The notes beneath the pieces were generated by a model that saw only the letters and a program-made list of their open reading frames with translations, was not told the DNA's origin and made no database searches. A DNA stretch of 64,000 bases from the NCBI RefSeq assembly GCF_003337575.1, contig NZ_QPJM01000006.1:243839-307838 (forward strand), read 5' to 3'. Made by a program: the position numbers and the translations under genes. Source of the stretch: Phyllobacterium bourgognense (lineage in GTDB: Bacteria; Pseudomonadota; Alphaproteobacteria; Rhizobiales; Rhizobiaceae). This document shows, one piece after another, positions 8,850 to 17,733 of this stretch; positions within the stretch are counted from its first letter, which is position 1; every line of letters begins with the position of its first letter.

Positions 8850-8887
8850 AAGTGATTCTGCGCGCGATATAATGCGCAAAATCACTT
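8850..8887. promoter_or_regulatory. 38-bp imperfect palindrome in the leader of the HerA-like gene
   Basis: AAGTGATT (8850-8857) pairs with AATCACTT (8880-8887), and inside them TGCGC pairs with GCGCA around GCGATATAAT. It lies just upstream of the ribosome binding site of the ATPase gene. It could be an operator or a leader hairpin; the TATAAT-like core may also be a -10 element. Confidence 0.4.
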
Positions 8888-8957
8888 AGCATTGTTTGCC
8901 ATGCCGCGTGGAGGATATGCGCTCGGTCGTTGGAAAACTCACAGGTGAATTGATCAG

Positions 8958-10262
8958 CTATTCGGCTGGCACCGGCTCTGGCATCATGTTTGTCTTGCTA
9001 TGTTTACTCAGCGTCAGCACCAGCAGCGCTGCAATAAGGCAGAGAATCCCCGCAACGAAAAATGCAGGCATATAAGTTTGGTATTCGGTACGGGCAAAGC
9101 CGCCACCATAGGCTGCCGAGGCTGCACCCAACTGGTGTCCGGCAAAAACCCAGCCAAATATCAATCCAGCCTTTTCACGTCCGAAACGATCGGTTGCCAA
9201 TTTGACAGTCGGGGGCACTGTGGCAATCCAGTCGAGACCATAGAACATGGCAAACAGGGACAGGCCGTAAAACGAAAAATTGGAGTAGGGCAAATACAGT
9301 AGTGAGAGGCCGCGCAGTCCATAGTACCAAAAAAGCAGCCAACGGTTGTCTACACGGTCCGAGAGCCAGCCTGAACCAATAGTGCCGAAGAAATCAAAGA
9401 ATCCCATCATGGCCAAGACGCTGGCAGCCACTACGGGGACCATGCCGAAATCTCCGCACATGGCGACGAAGTGCGTGCCTACAAGGCCGTTGGTACTCGC
9501 ACCGCAAACGAAAAACGTGGCGAAAAGCACCCAGAACGTGCTCGAGCGCGACGCTTCCTTCAGAGCGAGCAGTGGCATGGTGATGAGAGACATTAGCCCG
9601 CCGATAATGGGCGGAACGGGTGTGATCTCCTTGTCTCCATAGGCAGGCAGACCGATATCTGCAGGCCTGTCGCGCATTAGGAAGAAGACTGCCGTGACAG
9701 CAACTAACAATAGAGCACAAATCAGCATGATTGCCGTGCGCCAGCCGTAGTTTTCACTGAGAGAAGCCATGAGCGGCATGAATGCCAACTGACCCGTAGC
9801 CGAGCTTGCGGTGAGCATTCCCAAAGCCAAGCCACGGCGCTCGGTAAACCAGCGGGCGGCGACGGTGGCGCCCAGAACCATGGCGGTCAATCCGGTACCG
9901 AAGCCAACGACCACGCCCCACAAGAGAATGAGTTGCCAGATTTCCGTCATGGCCAAGGAGGCGAACAGGCCGGCTGTGATCAGCACCAGCGCCACGCAGA
10001 CCACTTTCCTGACACCAAAATAATTCATGAAGGCCGCTGCAAACGGCCCCATGAAGCCAAACAACAAGAGCCTGATCGAAAATGCAGTGGCTATTTGCTC
10101 GGTTTCCCACCCGAACTCTTTCTCCAGCGGAACGATCAGTACACCAGGCGCTCCAACGGCTGCGGCAGTGACGAGCATCGTAAGAAACGTTACGGCTATG
10201 ACGACCCAGCTATAATGAATATTGCGACGGGCAAGCGAAGCGGCAAGCGAGGAGGAGATCAT
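8958..10262 (-). CDS. MFS transporter, monocarboxylate/oxalate-type
   Basis: A 434-residue protein with about 12 hydrophobic segments and an MFS loop motif in modified form (RWFTERRGLALGM between TM4 and TM5). The topology and motif resemble the monocarboxylate/oxalate-formate antiporter branch. It is divergent from a TetR gene with 118 bp between, and the operators sit there, so it is probably repressed by that TetR. Substrate unknown. Confidence 0.85.
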   Translation of the reverse strand: MISSSLAASLARRNIHYSWVVIAVTFLTMLVTAAAVGAPGVLIVPLEKEFGWETEQIATAFSIRLLLFGFMGPFAAAFMNYFGVRKVVCVALVLITAGLFASLAMTEIWQLILLWGVVVGFGTGLTAMVLGATVAARWFTERRGLALGMLTASSATGQLAFMPLMASLSENYGWRTAIMLICALLLVAVTAVFFLMRDRPADIGLPAYGDKEITPVPPIIGGLMSLITMPLLALKEASRSSTFWVLFATFFVCGASTNGLVGTHFVAMCGDFGMVPVVAASVLAMMGFFDFFGTIGSGWLSDRVDNRWLLFWYYGLRGLSLLYLPYSNFSFYGLSLFAMFYGLDWIATVPPTVKLATDRFGREKAGLIFGWVFAGHQLGAASAAYGGGFARTEYQTYMPAFFVAGILCLIAALLVLTLSKHSKTNMMPEPVPAE

Positions 10263-10320
10263 GGATTATCTTTCGGAGAAGTGGGAATCCGCGCTAGTTA
10301 GATGACAGTCATCATCATTG

Positions 10321-10361
10321 TTGACTATTGATGATGACAATCATATAAATTGTCAATAGTC
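10321..10361 (+). promoter_or_regulatory. tetR promoter embedded in an inverted-repeat operator
   Basis: A near-consensus sigma-70 promoter TTGACT (10321-10326), 17 nt, TATAAA (10344-10349) reads toward tetR. It is enclosed by a 9-bp perfect inverted repeat GACTATTGA (10323-10331) / TCAATAGTC (10353-10361). A second small repeat GATGA/TCATC lies at 10301-10313. This is the expected geometry for TetR autorepression and control of the divergent MFS gene. Confidence 0.65.
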
Positions 10362-10380
10362 TTTTTCGGGGATACTGCAC

Positions 10381-10968
10381 ATGCGTGTCAGCAGAGATCA
10401 GGCAGCGGAAAACCGCGCCCGCATCATTGAAGTTGCCAGCCAGCAATTTCGTCAAAAAGGTTTTGACGGGATTGGGGTTGCCGATGTGATGAAGAATGCT
10501 GGCCTGACCCATGGCGGCTTCTATGGTCATTTTGCATCGAAAGATGATCTTATTGCTCAATCCTGCGATGCTGCAATGAAGCGGTCGGCGGAAAAATGGT
10601 CTGCAATTGCGCAGGAGGAACCTGAGGTTGCGCTCGCCGCGATCACGTCGTCCTATTTAGCCAAGAATCACAAGGGTGACTTGGCGAACAGTTGTACCAT
10701 GGCGTTGCTGGCGCCGGATATTGCCCGGCAAGGAGGAGCAGTCCAGACCCGATTTACCGAGGGTACCAAAAGGCTGCTGGAAATATTGTCGGATTTGGTT
10801 CCTGGCCGATCAAAAGCCAAAAAACGCCAGAAGGCCTTGGCCACGATGGCCGGTCTCATTGGTGCGGTTGTCTTGTCGCGAGCCGTGGACGACCCGGAAT
10901 TTGCCGACGAGATTCTCGACGCGGGCCAAGCTTTCTTTGGCTCCGGCAAACCTGCGGACGAAATTTGA
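10381..10968 (+). CDS. TetR-family regulator
   Basis: A 195-residue repressor. The N-terminal HTH (~10-60) contains FDGIGVADVMKNAGLTHGGFYGHF, the form found in the AcrR/LmrA-like branch. The C-terminal ligand domain is helical. It is divergent from the MFS gene and closely resembles in length and sequence the TetR at 45.4 kb (both start MRVSR and share the GGFY turn). It probably controls the adjacent exporter; the inducer is unknown. Confidence 0.9.
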   Translation: MRVSRDQAAENRARIIEVASQQFRQKGFDGIGVADVMKNAGLTHGGFYGHFASKDDLIAQSCDAAMKRSAEKWSAIAQEEPEVALAAITSSYLAKNHKGDLANSCTMALLAPDIARQGGAVQTRFTEGTKRLLEILSDLVPGRSKAKKRQKALATMAGLIGAVVLSRAVDDPEFADEILDAGQAFFGSGKPADEI

Positions 10969-10969
10969 A

Positions 10970-13783
10970 CTATCGTCCCGGACGTCCCGTCTTACCCGGA
11001 CGCCGTTTTTTACGATCGCCAGCGTCTTCATATGAACCGGCACCTGTTCGCTCGCGGCGAACAATCTTCTGGTCATTGCGGTTCGTACCGGTAAAGGCAG
11101 GCTTTTCAGGAACATTGCCGATCACCGGCTTTTCCGTACGCCCGACGGTCATCTCATCGAGCGAATTCTTGCGGAAGACGCCGGGTCCGAGGGGACGGGT
11201 CGTGTCTCCGCCCATTTCGTCGAGGTGAGGTTTGCGGAACAACGCCGAATTCTTGTCGTCCTCATCGGTAACAACACGGTGCATTGCGCGCCCGGCATTA
11301 TGTCTGCCCTTGGTGCGGCCAGTGACCGGACTTTCCATCTCGACTTCCCTTGCCATTGGATCGTCCGAAATTGCCAGTTCCATCTCGCGCAGACGCTTTA
11401 TCTCGTCGCGCAGGCGAGCAGCGACTTCGAAGTCGAGATCATCGGCGGCATCGCGCATCTGCTTCATCAGATGTTCGAGATGAGCCTTCAAGTTATTACC
11501 CATCATCGCGCCGGAGTCGGTGAAGTCGGAAATATCGGCGCGAACGTGGTCACGTTCGTAGACACTGTTGAGGATATCGCCGATGTTCTTCTTGATGCTG
11601 GCCGGCGTGATGCCGTGCTCGGTGTTATAAGCTTCCTGCTTCTCGCGGCGGCGATTTGTTTCCGCCATCGCCCGTTCCATCGAACCGGTGACTTGATCGG
11701 CATAGAGAATGACCTTGCCGTCAATGTTACGCGCGGCACGCCCAATCGTCTGGATCAGCGAGGTTTCCGAGCGCAAAAAGCCTTCCTTGTCCGCGTCGAG
11801 AATGGCGACAAAGCCACATTCTGGAATGTCGAGGCCCTCGCGAAGCAAGTTGATGCCAACGAGCACGTCAAATGCTCCAAGACGCAAGTCGCGCAAAATC
11901 TCGATACGCTCCAGCGTGTCGATGTCGGAGTGCATGTAGCGGACGCGGATGCCTTGTTCGTGCAGATATTCTGTCAGATCTTCGGCCATGCGCTTGGTGA
12001 GGACCGTTACGAGCGTGCGGTATCCCTTCGCTGACGTTTCACGAATTTCCCCAAGTACATCGTCAACTTGGGATTTGGCAGGACGGACCTCGACTGGCGG
12101 ATCGATAAGGCCGGTGGGGCGAATGACCTGCTCAGCGAAGACGCCCCCGGATTCTTCCATCTCCCATTTGCTGGGTGTCGCGGAAACCGCAATGGTCTGT
12201 GGGCGCATGGCGTCCCATTCCTCAAACCGCAACGGGCGATTGTCCATGCAGGAGGGCAGGCGGAAGCCATACTCGGCCAGAGTCGCCTTGCGCCGAAAAT
12301 CGCCTTTGTACATCGCGCCGATCTGCGGGACCGTTACATGGCTCTCATCGATGAAAACCAAGGCGTTGTCAGGAATATACTCGAACAGCGTCGGCGGTGG
12401 CTCGCCAGGCTTGCGGCCGGTCAGGTAGCGCGAATAGTTTTCAATGCCCGCGCAAGAGCCGGTTGCCTCCAACATTTCCACGTCGAAAGTGCAACGCTGT
12501 TCAAGCCGCTGCGCTTCCAGCAGGCGACCGGCGGCCTTCAACTCCACAAGACGATGCTTGAGTTCTTCCTTGATGGATTTTATCGCCTGATTGAGCGTCG
12601 GGCGCGGCGTCACATAGTGCGAGTTCGCGTAAATCTTGACCGAACGCAGATCGCCGGTCTTCTGGCCCGTCAGCGGATCAAACTCGGTAATTGCCTCGAT
12701 CTCATCGCCGAACATGGAAATGCGCCAGGCGCGGTCTTCCAAGTGAGCAGGGAAAAGTTCGATCGTATCGCCGCGCACACGGAATGAGCCTCGAGTAAAA
12801 TCCATGTCGCGCCGTTTGTACTGCTGCGCTACCAGATCGGCGAGCAGCGCCCGTTGGTCAAGACGGTCGCCGATCTTCATTTCGAAGGTCATGGCGGTAT
12901 AAGTTTCGACCGAGCCGATACCATAGATGCACGACACCGAGGCGACGATGATCACATCGTCACGTTCGAGCAGTGAGCGGGTGGCGGAGTGGCGCATCCG
13001 GTCGATCTGTTCGTTGACCGATGATTCCTTCTCGATATAGGTGTCGGAACGCGGCACATAGGCTTCCGGCTGGTAATAGTCGTAATAGGAAACGAAATAC
13101 TCGACTGCGTTGTTCGGGAAGAACGATTTGAACTCACCGTAAAGCTGAGCCGCCAATGTCTTGTTGGGGGCCAGGATCAAAGCAGGACGTTGTGTTTCCT
13201 CAATAACTTTCGCCATGGTGAAGGTCTTACCCGAACCAGTGACACCGAGCAAAACTTGGGTCTGGTCGTGGTCTTTGATTCCGGAAACCAAGTCCTTGAT
13301 AGCTGTCGGCTGGTCACCGGACGGGACAAATTCTGTTTCCATCCGAATGGCGATGCCACCTTCGGATTTATCCGGGCGCGCTGGCCGGTGCGGTTGCCAC
13401 GCAGTTCCATTCTTGAAAAGCGGATTGCCGCTTTCAATCAGAGCAGATAGCGCCGCGACGGTAGCCGTTGCGCCTCCGGGCATGATGCTGCCCGCGTCCT
13501 CTAGGTTAATATCCAGTCCGGCCACGGGGTTGAGGCCCGCAGCAGCGCGCGTCTTGGGATCGGTCGATCCACCAATCGAGGTCCCACGAGACGTACGCGA
13601 CGCACTGGACTCTTTGCTTGCCGGCTTCTTTGCCTTGACTGCCTTCGGCGGAGCTTTCTTGGTCTCGTCGGTGATCTGCTTTGCCCAATCACTGACGGAA
13701 CCGGAAAGCGGAGTGCCTTCCAGCTCAGGTTGGGACGCTTCGCCGAAACCGTCGGCGTTATATCTGTCAGGAGATTTAACCAT
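10970..13783 (-). CDS. uvrB: Excinuclease ABC subunit B
   Basis: The damage-loading helicase of nucleotide excision repair, 937 residues from the ATG at 13783 ([13 protein letters not shown]). Walker A is GVTGSGKT (~180-187), followed by the beta-hairpin [19 protein letters not shown] (motif II), helicase motifs V/VI ([22 protein letters not shown]) and a C-terminal UVR motif for UvrC/UvrA contact. The ~150 residues before FVPSGDQP are low-complexity and absent from E. coli UvrB, but long N-termini are usual in this lineage. The tail after the UVR motif is also extended and Arg/Lys-rich. An in-frame upstream start at 13879 has no family support. Confidence 0.97.
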   Translation of the reverse strand: MVKSPDRYNADGFGEASQPELEGTPLSGSVSDWAKQITDETKKAPPKAVKAKKPASKESSASRTSRGTSIGGSTDPKTRAAAGLNPVAGLDINLEDAGSIMPGGATATVAALSALIESGNPLFKNGTAWQPHRPARPDKSEGGIAIRMETEFVPSGDQPTAIKDLVSGIKDHDQTQVLLGVTGSGKTFTMAKVIEETQRPALILAPNKTLAAQLYGEFKSFFPNNAVEYFVSYYDYYQPEAYVPRSDTYIEKESSVNEQIDRMRHSATRSLLERDDVIIVASVSCIYGIGSVETYTAMTFEMKIGDRLDQRALLADLVAQQYKRRDMDFTRGSFRVRGDTIELFPAHLEDRAWRISMFGDEIEAITEFDPLTGQKTGDLRSVKIYANSHYVTPRPTLNQAIKSIKEELKHRLVELKAAGRLLEAQRLEQRCTFDVEMLEATGSCAGIENYSRYLTGRKPGEPPPTLFEYIPDNALVFIDESHVTVPQIGAMYKGDFRRKATLAEYGFRLPSCMDNRPLRFEEWDAMRPQTIAVSATPSKWEMEESGGVFAEQVIRPTGLIDPPVEVRPAKSQVDDVLGEIRETSAKGYRTLVTVLTKRMAEDLTEYLHEQGIRVRYMHSDIDTLERIEILRDLRLGAFDVLVGINLLREGLDIPECGFVAILDADKEGFLRSETSLIQTIGRAARNIDGKVILYADQVTGSMERAMAETNRRREKQEAYNTEHGITPASIKKNIGDILNSVYERDHVRADISDFTDSGAMMGNNLKAHLEHLMKQMRDAADDLDFEVAARLRDEIKRLREMELAISDDPMAREVEMESPVTGRTKGRHNAGRAMHRVVTDEDDKNSALFRKPHLDEMGGDTTRPLGPGVFRKNSLDEMTVGRTEKPVIGNVPEKPAFTGTNRNDQKIVRRERTGAGSYEDAGDRKKRRPGKTGRPGR

Positions 13784-13886
13784 AGGTTGAATATGGTGAG
13801 AGTCCGGCAAAATGGAAAGACCCGAGTAACGAAAACTGGATTTTCCAGACTTCTCCTGACAGCAGGCTGTCATGAGCAATGCAGAT

Positions 13887-14798
13887 TTATGGTAGGAATA
13901 TATGTTCGCGATGGTAGCGCAGAAATTCCGGATGGGGGAAATGGCAGCTATTCTTTGGAAGCGTTATCTTCCCTGATTCGTTGAGAAGACCGTCAATCTT
14001 GGGTTCGTGATAGCGAGACGATTTCAGGATCTGATACTCTGAACCGATGGCGATCAGACCGTTGTCGAACATCCAATGGATCGATTGAAGCAATGGTATC
14101 CCATTGTTGAGAGAGTCGGGACCGCCATCTTCTACGGGTTTGATATGAGCGCCTTCCATTTCAAAGCTTCCATCGGGGGCCTGCAACGATATGCCGGTCA
14201 TTGCACATTTCATGTTGTAGGCTCTCACCACGAGTTGACTGAAAACCCGATCCCGGAACGCTCTGGATGTCAGTATGCGGTCGCGCTCGACGGATTCCGG
14301 CGGGTCTTCAGCAAAACCGTATGGCGGCGTCACTACCAGCAGCTGCTCTTCTGCGATCCAGTTCTTACTGAACCCAAGCCTTTCGATTTTGGTATATTCT
14401 TCGTTGGAGAGTGCGCGAACTTGCTGCTGTATGATGTGTGAATTCATCCGGCCATCGGACTGGACCATGTTCCTCTCGAAGTAGAGCCTGTTCTGGTGCA
14501 GATCAATAATGCTGAATGGCACCGTCTCTTCAAGTTCCAGATATTGTTCGAGCAACGCTTCGGAATATCCGGGGCTTCCCGCCAATGGATGTATCGAAGC
14601 GACGCGCGCGGTCGCGAAATAGCCTGTCGACCCAATGACCTTCGTACCTGCACGCGGCGCAGGCTGGTAGTATATGATCCAGTCGTCCAGTGCGTCGCGA
14701 ACAATGTTCAAATACTTGTCGCGGAAACGGTAGCGGCTGTCATAGCCTCCGGGAGCAGCTTCTTTGTCTGTCAGCTTGATTTGAAATATTGCGTGCAT
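13887..14798 (-). CDS. HNH endonuclease with N-terminal PUA/EVE-like region
   Basis: A 303-residue protein. The C-terminal half holds an HNH_2-type nuclease: YNMKCAMTG, then AHIKP (H218), NNGIPLL (N231/N232) and IHWMFDNG (H241). The N-terminal ~130 residues contain IIYYQP...[13 protein letters not shown], which looks like a PUA/EVE-type beta-barrel used to read modified bases. That makes a modification-dependent restriction enzyme the leading guess, but the N-terminal assignment is inference. It is upstream of uvrB on the same strand with a 103-bp gap. No methyltransferase is nearby. Confidence 0.75.
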   Translation of the reverse strand: MHAIFQIKLTDKEAAPGGYDSRYRFRDKYLNIVRDALDDWIIYYQPAPRAGTKVIGSTGYFATARVASIHPLAGSPGYSEALLEQYLELEETVPFSIIDLHQNRLYFERNMVQSDGRMNSHIIQQQVRALSNEEYTKIERLGFSKNWIAEEQLLVVTPPYGFAEDPPESVERDRILTSRAFRDRVFSQLVVRAYNMKCAMTGISLQAPDGSFEMEGAHIKPVEDGGPDSLNNGIPLLQSIHWMFDNGLIAIGSEYQILKSSRYHEPKIDGLLNESGKITLPKNSCHFPHPEFLRYHREHIFLP

Positions 14799-14917
14799 TC
14801 AGCCGGGATTTGCCTGTTGAAACGGTGGTCTGTTCAACATGGCGATATCGTGCGGTAAGCGAAACGCACTCGAAATTGTATTTTTATTGTTTCAGCTCAA
14901 TCTGAAATGGCAGTCTC

Positions 14918-15175
14918 TCAGCCGTAGCGGAGCTTAAGGCCGAGAATTGTGAGAATAAGCAGGAGGGTTATCCCATTTGCTGCCATGACCGGCCAGGAAC
15001 TGATCATCATTCCGTAAAACAGCCAGAGAAGAACGCCGAGGGCGAGAGAAACGTTGGTGACGAGGGAAATGCTGTCCGTCTGGCGGTGCCGGACAATCTT
15101 GATGATCTGGGGGATCCAGCACAGTGTTGTGATCGCGGCAGCGAGGCTACCAACAAGCTCGATGTAGATTGGCAC
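14918..15175 (-). CDS. SemiSWEET-type sugar transporter
   Basis: An 85-residue three-helix MtN3/PQ-loop protein. The PQ motif is WIPQ (P22, Q23) at the end of TM1. A charged loop (RHRQTDSIS) precedes TM2, and TM3 carries NGITLLL. SemiSWEETs work as homodimers that equilibrate sugars across the membrane. It lies 118 bp downstream of an enolase-superfamily sugar-acid dehydratase on the same strand, so joint use of a sugar or sugar acid is plausible but unproved. Confidence 0.85.
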   Translation of the reverse strand: MPIYIELVGSLAAAITTLCWIPQIIKIVRHRQTDSISLVTNVSLALGVLLWLFYGMMISSWPVMAANGITLLLILTILGLKLRYG

Positions 15176-15293
15176 GGGTAAAACTTTCAGAGGAATGGAT
15201 CTAGATTATAATTGGCGATATTCGCTTGAGAAATATAGCGGAATCATGTTCCGACGCGATCGCTTCACACAAATATTCGTGCCGCAGTCCCGA

Positions 15294-16490
15294 TTATACG
15301 ATCAATGGATCGCGGCCCATGTTGAGATGCAGTTCGTGGCCATCATAGGCATGGGCTGCCGCCACCTTTTCGTCCAGCTCCACGCCGAGACCCGGTTCCG
15401 ACGACGGAATGATATATCCGTCTTCCCATTGAATCGGTTTCTTCAGAATATCGGCGTGGAAGCCGCCGAAAGCCTGGATACACTCGAGAATAAGAAAGTT
15501 CGGGCTGCAGGTTGATATCTGAATGTTGGCGGCACCGACGATCGGGCCGCAATAGAGGTGCGGGGCAATCTGGGCGTGGAAGGTTTCTGCCATCCCGGCA
15601 ATTTTCTTTGCTTCCAATATGCCGCCGACGCGGCCAAGATTCATCTGCAGGATATTTGCAGCCTGGTTCACCAGCAGGCGCTGAAACTCATACTTCGTCG
15701 TCAGGCGCTCACCGGAAGCAATCGGGATGGACGTATGCTGTTGTACATAGCCCATATTCTCCGGCATATCAGGTGGTACTGGCTCTTCCAGCCATAGGGG
15801 ATCATACGGTTCCAGACGTTTTGCCAGCCGGACAGCGCTGGTTGGGGTCATCTGACCATGCGTTCCGAATAAAAGATCCGCCTTGGAACCGACGGCTTCA
15901 CGGACCAGCCGCGCGAACTTCTCGCCAAGATCAAGCTGTTCCAGCGACAGTTGACGCGGATCGAACGACGTATAAGGCGCGACTGGATCGAACTTTACCG
16001 CCGTATAGCCTTGCGCGACGTATTCTGCCGCCCGCTCGGCAGAGGCTTCGGCGTCCCAGTAAATGGCCGACGTCTCGCCCAATTCCGGCTTGGGATAGAT
16101 GTAGGTGTAGCTGCGCAGCCGTTCATGCACCTTGCCACCGAGCAATTCATACACCGGCTTGTCGGCTTCCTTGCCGATGATATCCCAGCAGGCCATTTCA
16201 AGCGCCGACACCGCGCCCATGATCGTCACATCGGGCCGCTGGGTAAAGCCGCCGGAATAGGCGCGGCGAAAGAACCGCTCGATATGATGCGGATCCTCGC
16301 CGATGAGCCAGCGCTCGGCTACGTCTTCGACGACCTTTCGCATGACTTGCGGGCTGATGGTCGAATTGTAAGCCTCGCCATAGCCGACTACACCTGAATC
16401 GGTGGTGAGTTTGACGAAGAGAAACCATGTCCCACCGAAAGAAGGCGGCGGATTGCCAACCACGAAGGTTTTGACATCTGTGATTTTCAT
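15294..16490 (-). CDS. Mandelate racemase/enolase-superfamily protein (probable sugar-acid dehydratase)
   Basis: A 398-residue protein with an N-terminal capping domain (1-~125) and a barrel containing KFDP (166-169), GTHG (H211), WLEEPVPP (E235), SGER (E261) and APHLYCGP (H311). The layout matches galactonate-dehydratase-like enzymes, where these are metal ligands and His acid/base. Two expected acids are replaced: G209 stands at the first metal-ligand Asp and N284 (QMNLGRVGG) at the dyad Asp. The start follows GGAGGGATC. The substrate cannot be inferred. Confidence 0.82.
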   Translation of the reverse strand: MKITDVKTFVVGNPPPSFGGTWFLFVKLTTDSGVVGYGEAYNSTISPQVMRKVVEDVAERWLIGEDPHHIERFFRRAYSGGFTQRPDVTIMGAVSALEMACWDIIGKEADKPVYELLGGKVHERLRSYTYIYPKPELGETSAIYWDAEASAERAAEYVAQGYTAVKFDPVAPYTSFDPRQLSLEQLDLGEKFARLVREAVGSKADLLFGTHGQMTPTSAVRLAKRLEPYDPLWLEEPVPPDMPENMGYVQQHTSIPIASGERLTTKYEFQRLLVNQAANILQMNLGRVGGILEAKKIAGMAETFHAQIAPHLYCGPIVGAANIQISTCSPNFLILECIQAFGGFHADILKKPIQWEDGYIIPSSEPGLGVELDEKVAAAHAYDGHELHLNMGRDPLIV

Positions 16491-16655
16491 GATCCCTCCG
16501 GACGCTCACTATCGATCAGACTAGGCCACACTCCACGTCATGCCGAAACCACGCAGCGACCCGCACTGTCGGGTTTCCGACAGTTCTTGCGGTGGCCCCT
16601 TTCCAAATCTGCCGCTGCAAAGCATCATGCGCACAAACCACGATGGAGGCAGCAG

Positions 16656-17045
16656 TTGAGCGAACAAACCAAACCTATCGGCGAATTGACGCTGCGTACA
16701 CTGGCGATGCCGGCCGATGCGAACGCAGCAGGCGACATTTTCGGCGGCTGGGTCATGGCACAGATGGATTTGTCCTGCGGTATCAGGGCTGCAGAGCGGG
16801 CAAGGGGGAGGGTGGTGACCGCCGCGGTCAAGGAAATGGCCTTCGCAAAACCGGTCAAGATCGGTGACACTTTGTGCGTCTATACTCATATCGACCGGGT
16901 CGGACGCACTTCGATTACGTTGAAGGTCGAGGCTTGGGCGCAACGCTACCTCTCGGATTTGATGGAACGCGTTACGCACGCCGATTTCGTGATGGTTGCC
17001 CTCGACAAGGAGGGTAACCCGACGCCGGTGCCGGGCGAACGCTAG
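16656..17045 (+). CDS. Acyl-CoA thioesterase, hotdog fold (YciA-like)
   Basis: A 129-residue protein with the family signature NAAGDIFGGW and catalytic-region Asp in QMDLSCG, followed by VVTAAV. It hydrolyses acyl-CoA thioesters; YciA relatives act on short to long chains. The start is a TTG at 16656 because GGAGG (16645-16649) lies 6 nt upstream and family members begin at this point. An earlier in-frame start would add 23 unrelated residues. Its stop overlaps the convergent glyoxalase-fold gene by 4 bp. Confidence 0.88.
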   Translation: MSEQTKPIGELTLRTLAMPADANAAGDIFGGWVMAQMDLSCGIRAAERARGRVVTAAVKEMAFAKPVKIGDTLCVYTHIDRVGRTSITLKVEAWAQRYLSDLMERVTHADFVMVALDKEGNPTPVPGER

Positions 17046-17458
17046 CCGCCGATCATGTATTTGTCCCAGAAACCGGCTTCTGATTCGATCTGTTCGACCA
17101 CGTCGATCCACAGGCCGGAGGGATCATGAAACCCGAAACGGCGTTGCCCGAAAGGCTCGTCCGTCAACGGATATTCGATTTTCAGACCGGTAACGTTCAT
17201 CTTTTCAAACGTTGCTCTGGCATCCTCTACCTGCAATTCAAAGCACATGCCCGTACCGCCGAAGCTCTCGGAACCGGGCGGTGCGGAGGGATGATCAGGG
17301 GTCATGAACGCGATGGATGCGGACTGGTCTTCCGCCAAAAGCAAGCAAAACCAGGCACTATCGAAAGCACTGACGAAGCCGAGGTGCCGGATCCAGAAAT
17401 CGCGGCAGGCTTCCTTTCGTGGCGTGACAATAATTGGATACCGGTCGATGAAAGCCAT
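17042..17458 (-). CDS. VOC/glyoxalase-bleomycin-resistance-fold protein
   Basis: A 138-residue VOC protein with two beta-alpha-beta-beta-beta modules: ACRDFWIRHLGF at the first, CFELQVEDARATFEK and FGFHDPSGLWIDVVEQ at the second. The HDPSGLWIDVVE strand carries the typical Glu ligand. Substrate unknown. It overlaps the thioesterase stop tail to tail. Upstream lies a 26-bp perfect palindrome shared with the divergent LtrA-like gene. Confidence 0.85.
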   Translation of the reverse strand: MAFIDRYPIIVTPRKEACRDFWIRHLGFVSAFDSAWFCLLLAEDQSASIAFMTPDHPSAPPGSESFGGTGMCFELQVEDARATFEKMNVTGLKIEYPLTDEPFGQRRFGFHDPSGLWIDVVEQIESEAGFWDKYMIGG

Positions 17459-17548
17459 TTTTCTTCATCCTGTAATTTTGCGGGTCACCGCATTAAACAG
17501 GGTCAGAAAAGACATTGGCAAGGGCCGTTTGTCAGGAGTCTGAATAGG

Positions 17549-17574
17549 AATAAGTTCTCAGCTGAGAACTTATT
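17549..17574. promoter_or_regulatory. 26-bp perfect palindrome between VOC and LtrA-like genes
   Basis: AATAAGTTCTCAG followed directly by its reverse complement CTGAGAACTTATT gives a 26-bp palindrome with no loop. It lies in the 260-bp divergent intergenic region, about 90 bp from the VOC start and 145 bp from the LtrA-like start. A loopless palindrome of this size suggests a dimeric-repressor operator rather than a terminator. The cognate regulator is not evident nearby. Confidence 0.6.
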
Positions 17575-17668
17575 GAATCGATTTTTCCAGCAGTTCAGGT
17601 CGTCCTTGGATGGTATATTCATTGGGGTGCGGTTAAGTGTCGATTGAGTTCCTGCGCCGCTTCGGGAG

Positions 17669-17733
17669 AAAAGCATTTCATTTTTGGCAAAAAGCATTCC
17701 ATTTTGAGCAAAAAGCGTATGAAAAATTGGGGC
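17669..17733 (+). repeat. Imperfect ~21-bp tandem repeats at the LtrA-like start
   Basis: Three units beginning AAAAGCATTTC, AAAAAGCATTCC and AAAAAGCGTATG follow each other from 17669, 17689 and 17710, with a degenerate fourth (AAAAACGTGG) at 17734. The repeats cross the proposed start codon. Confidence 0.5.
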
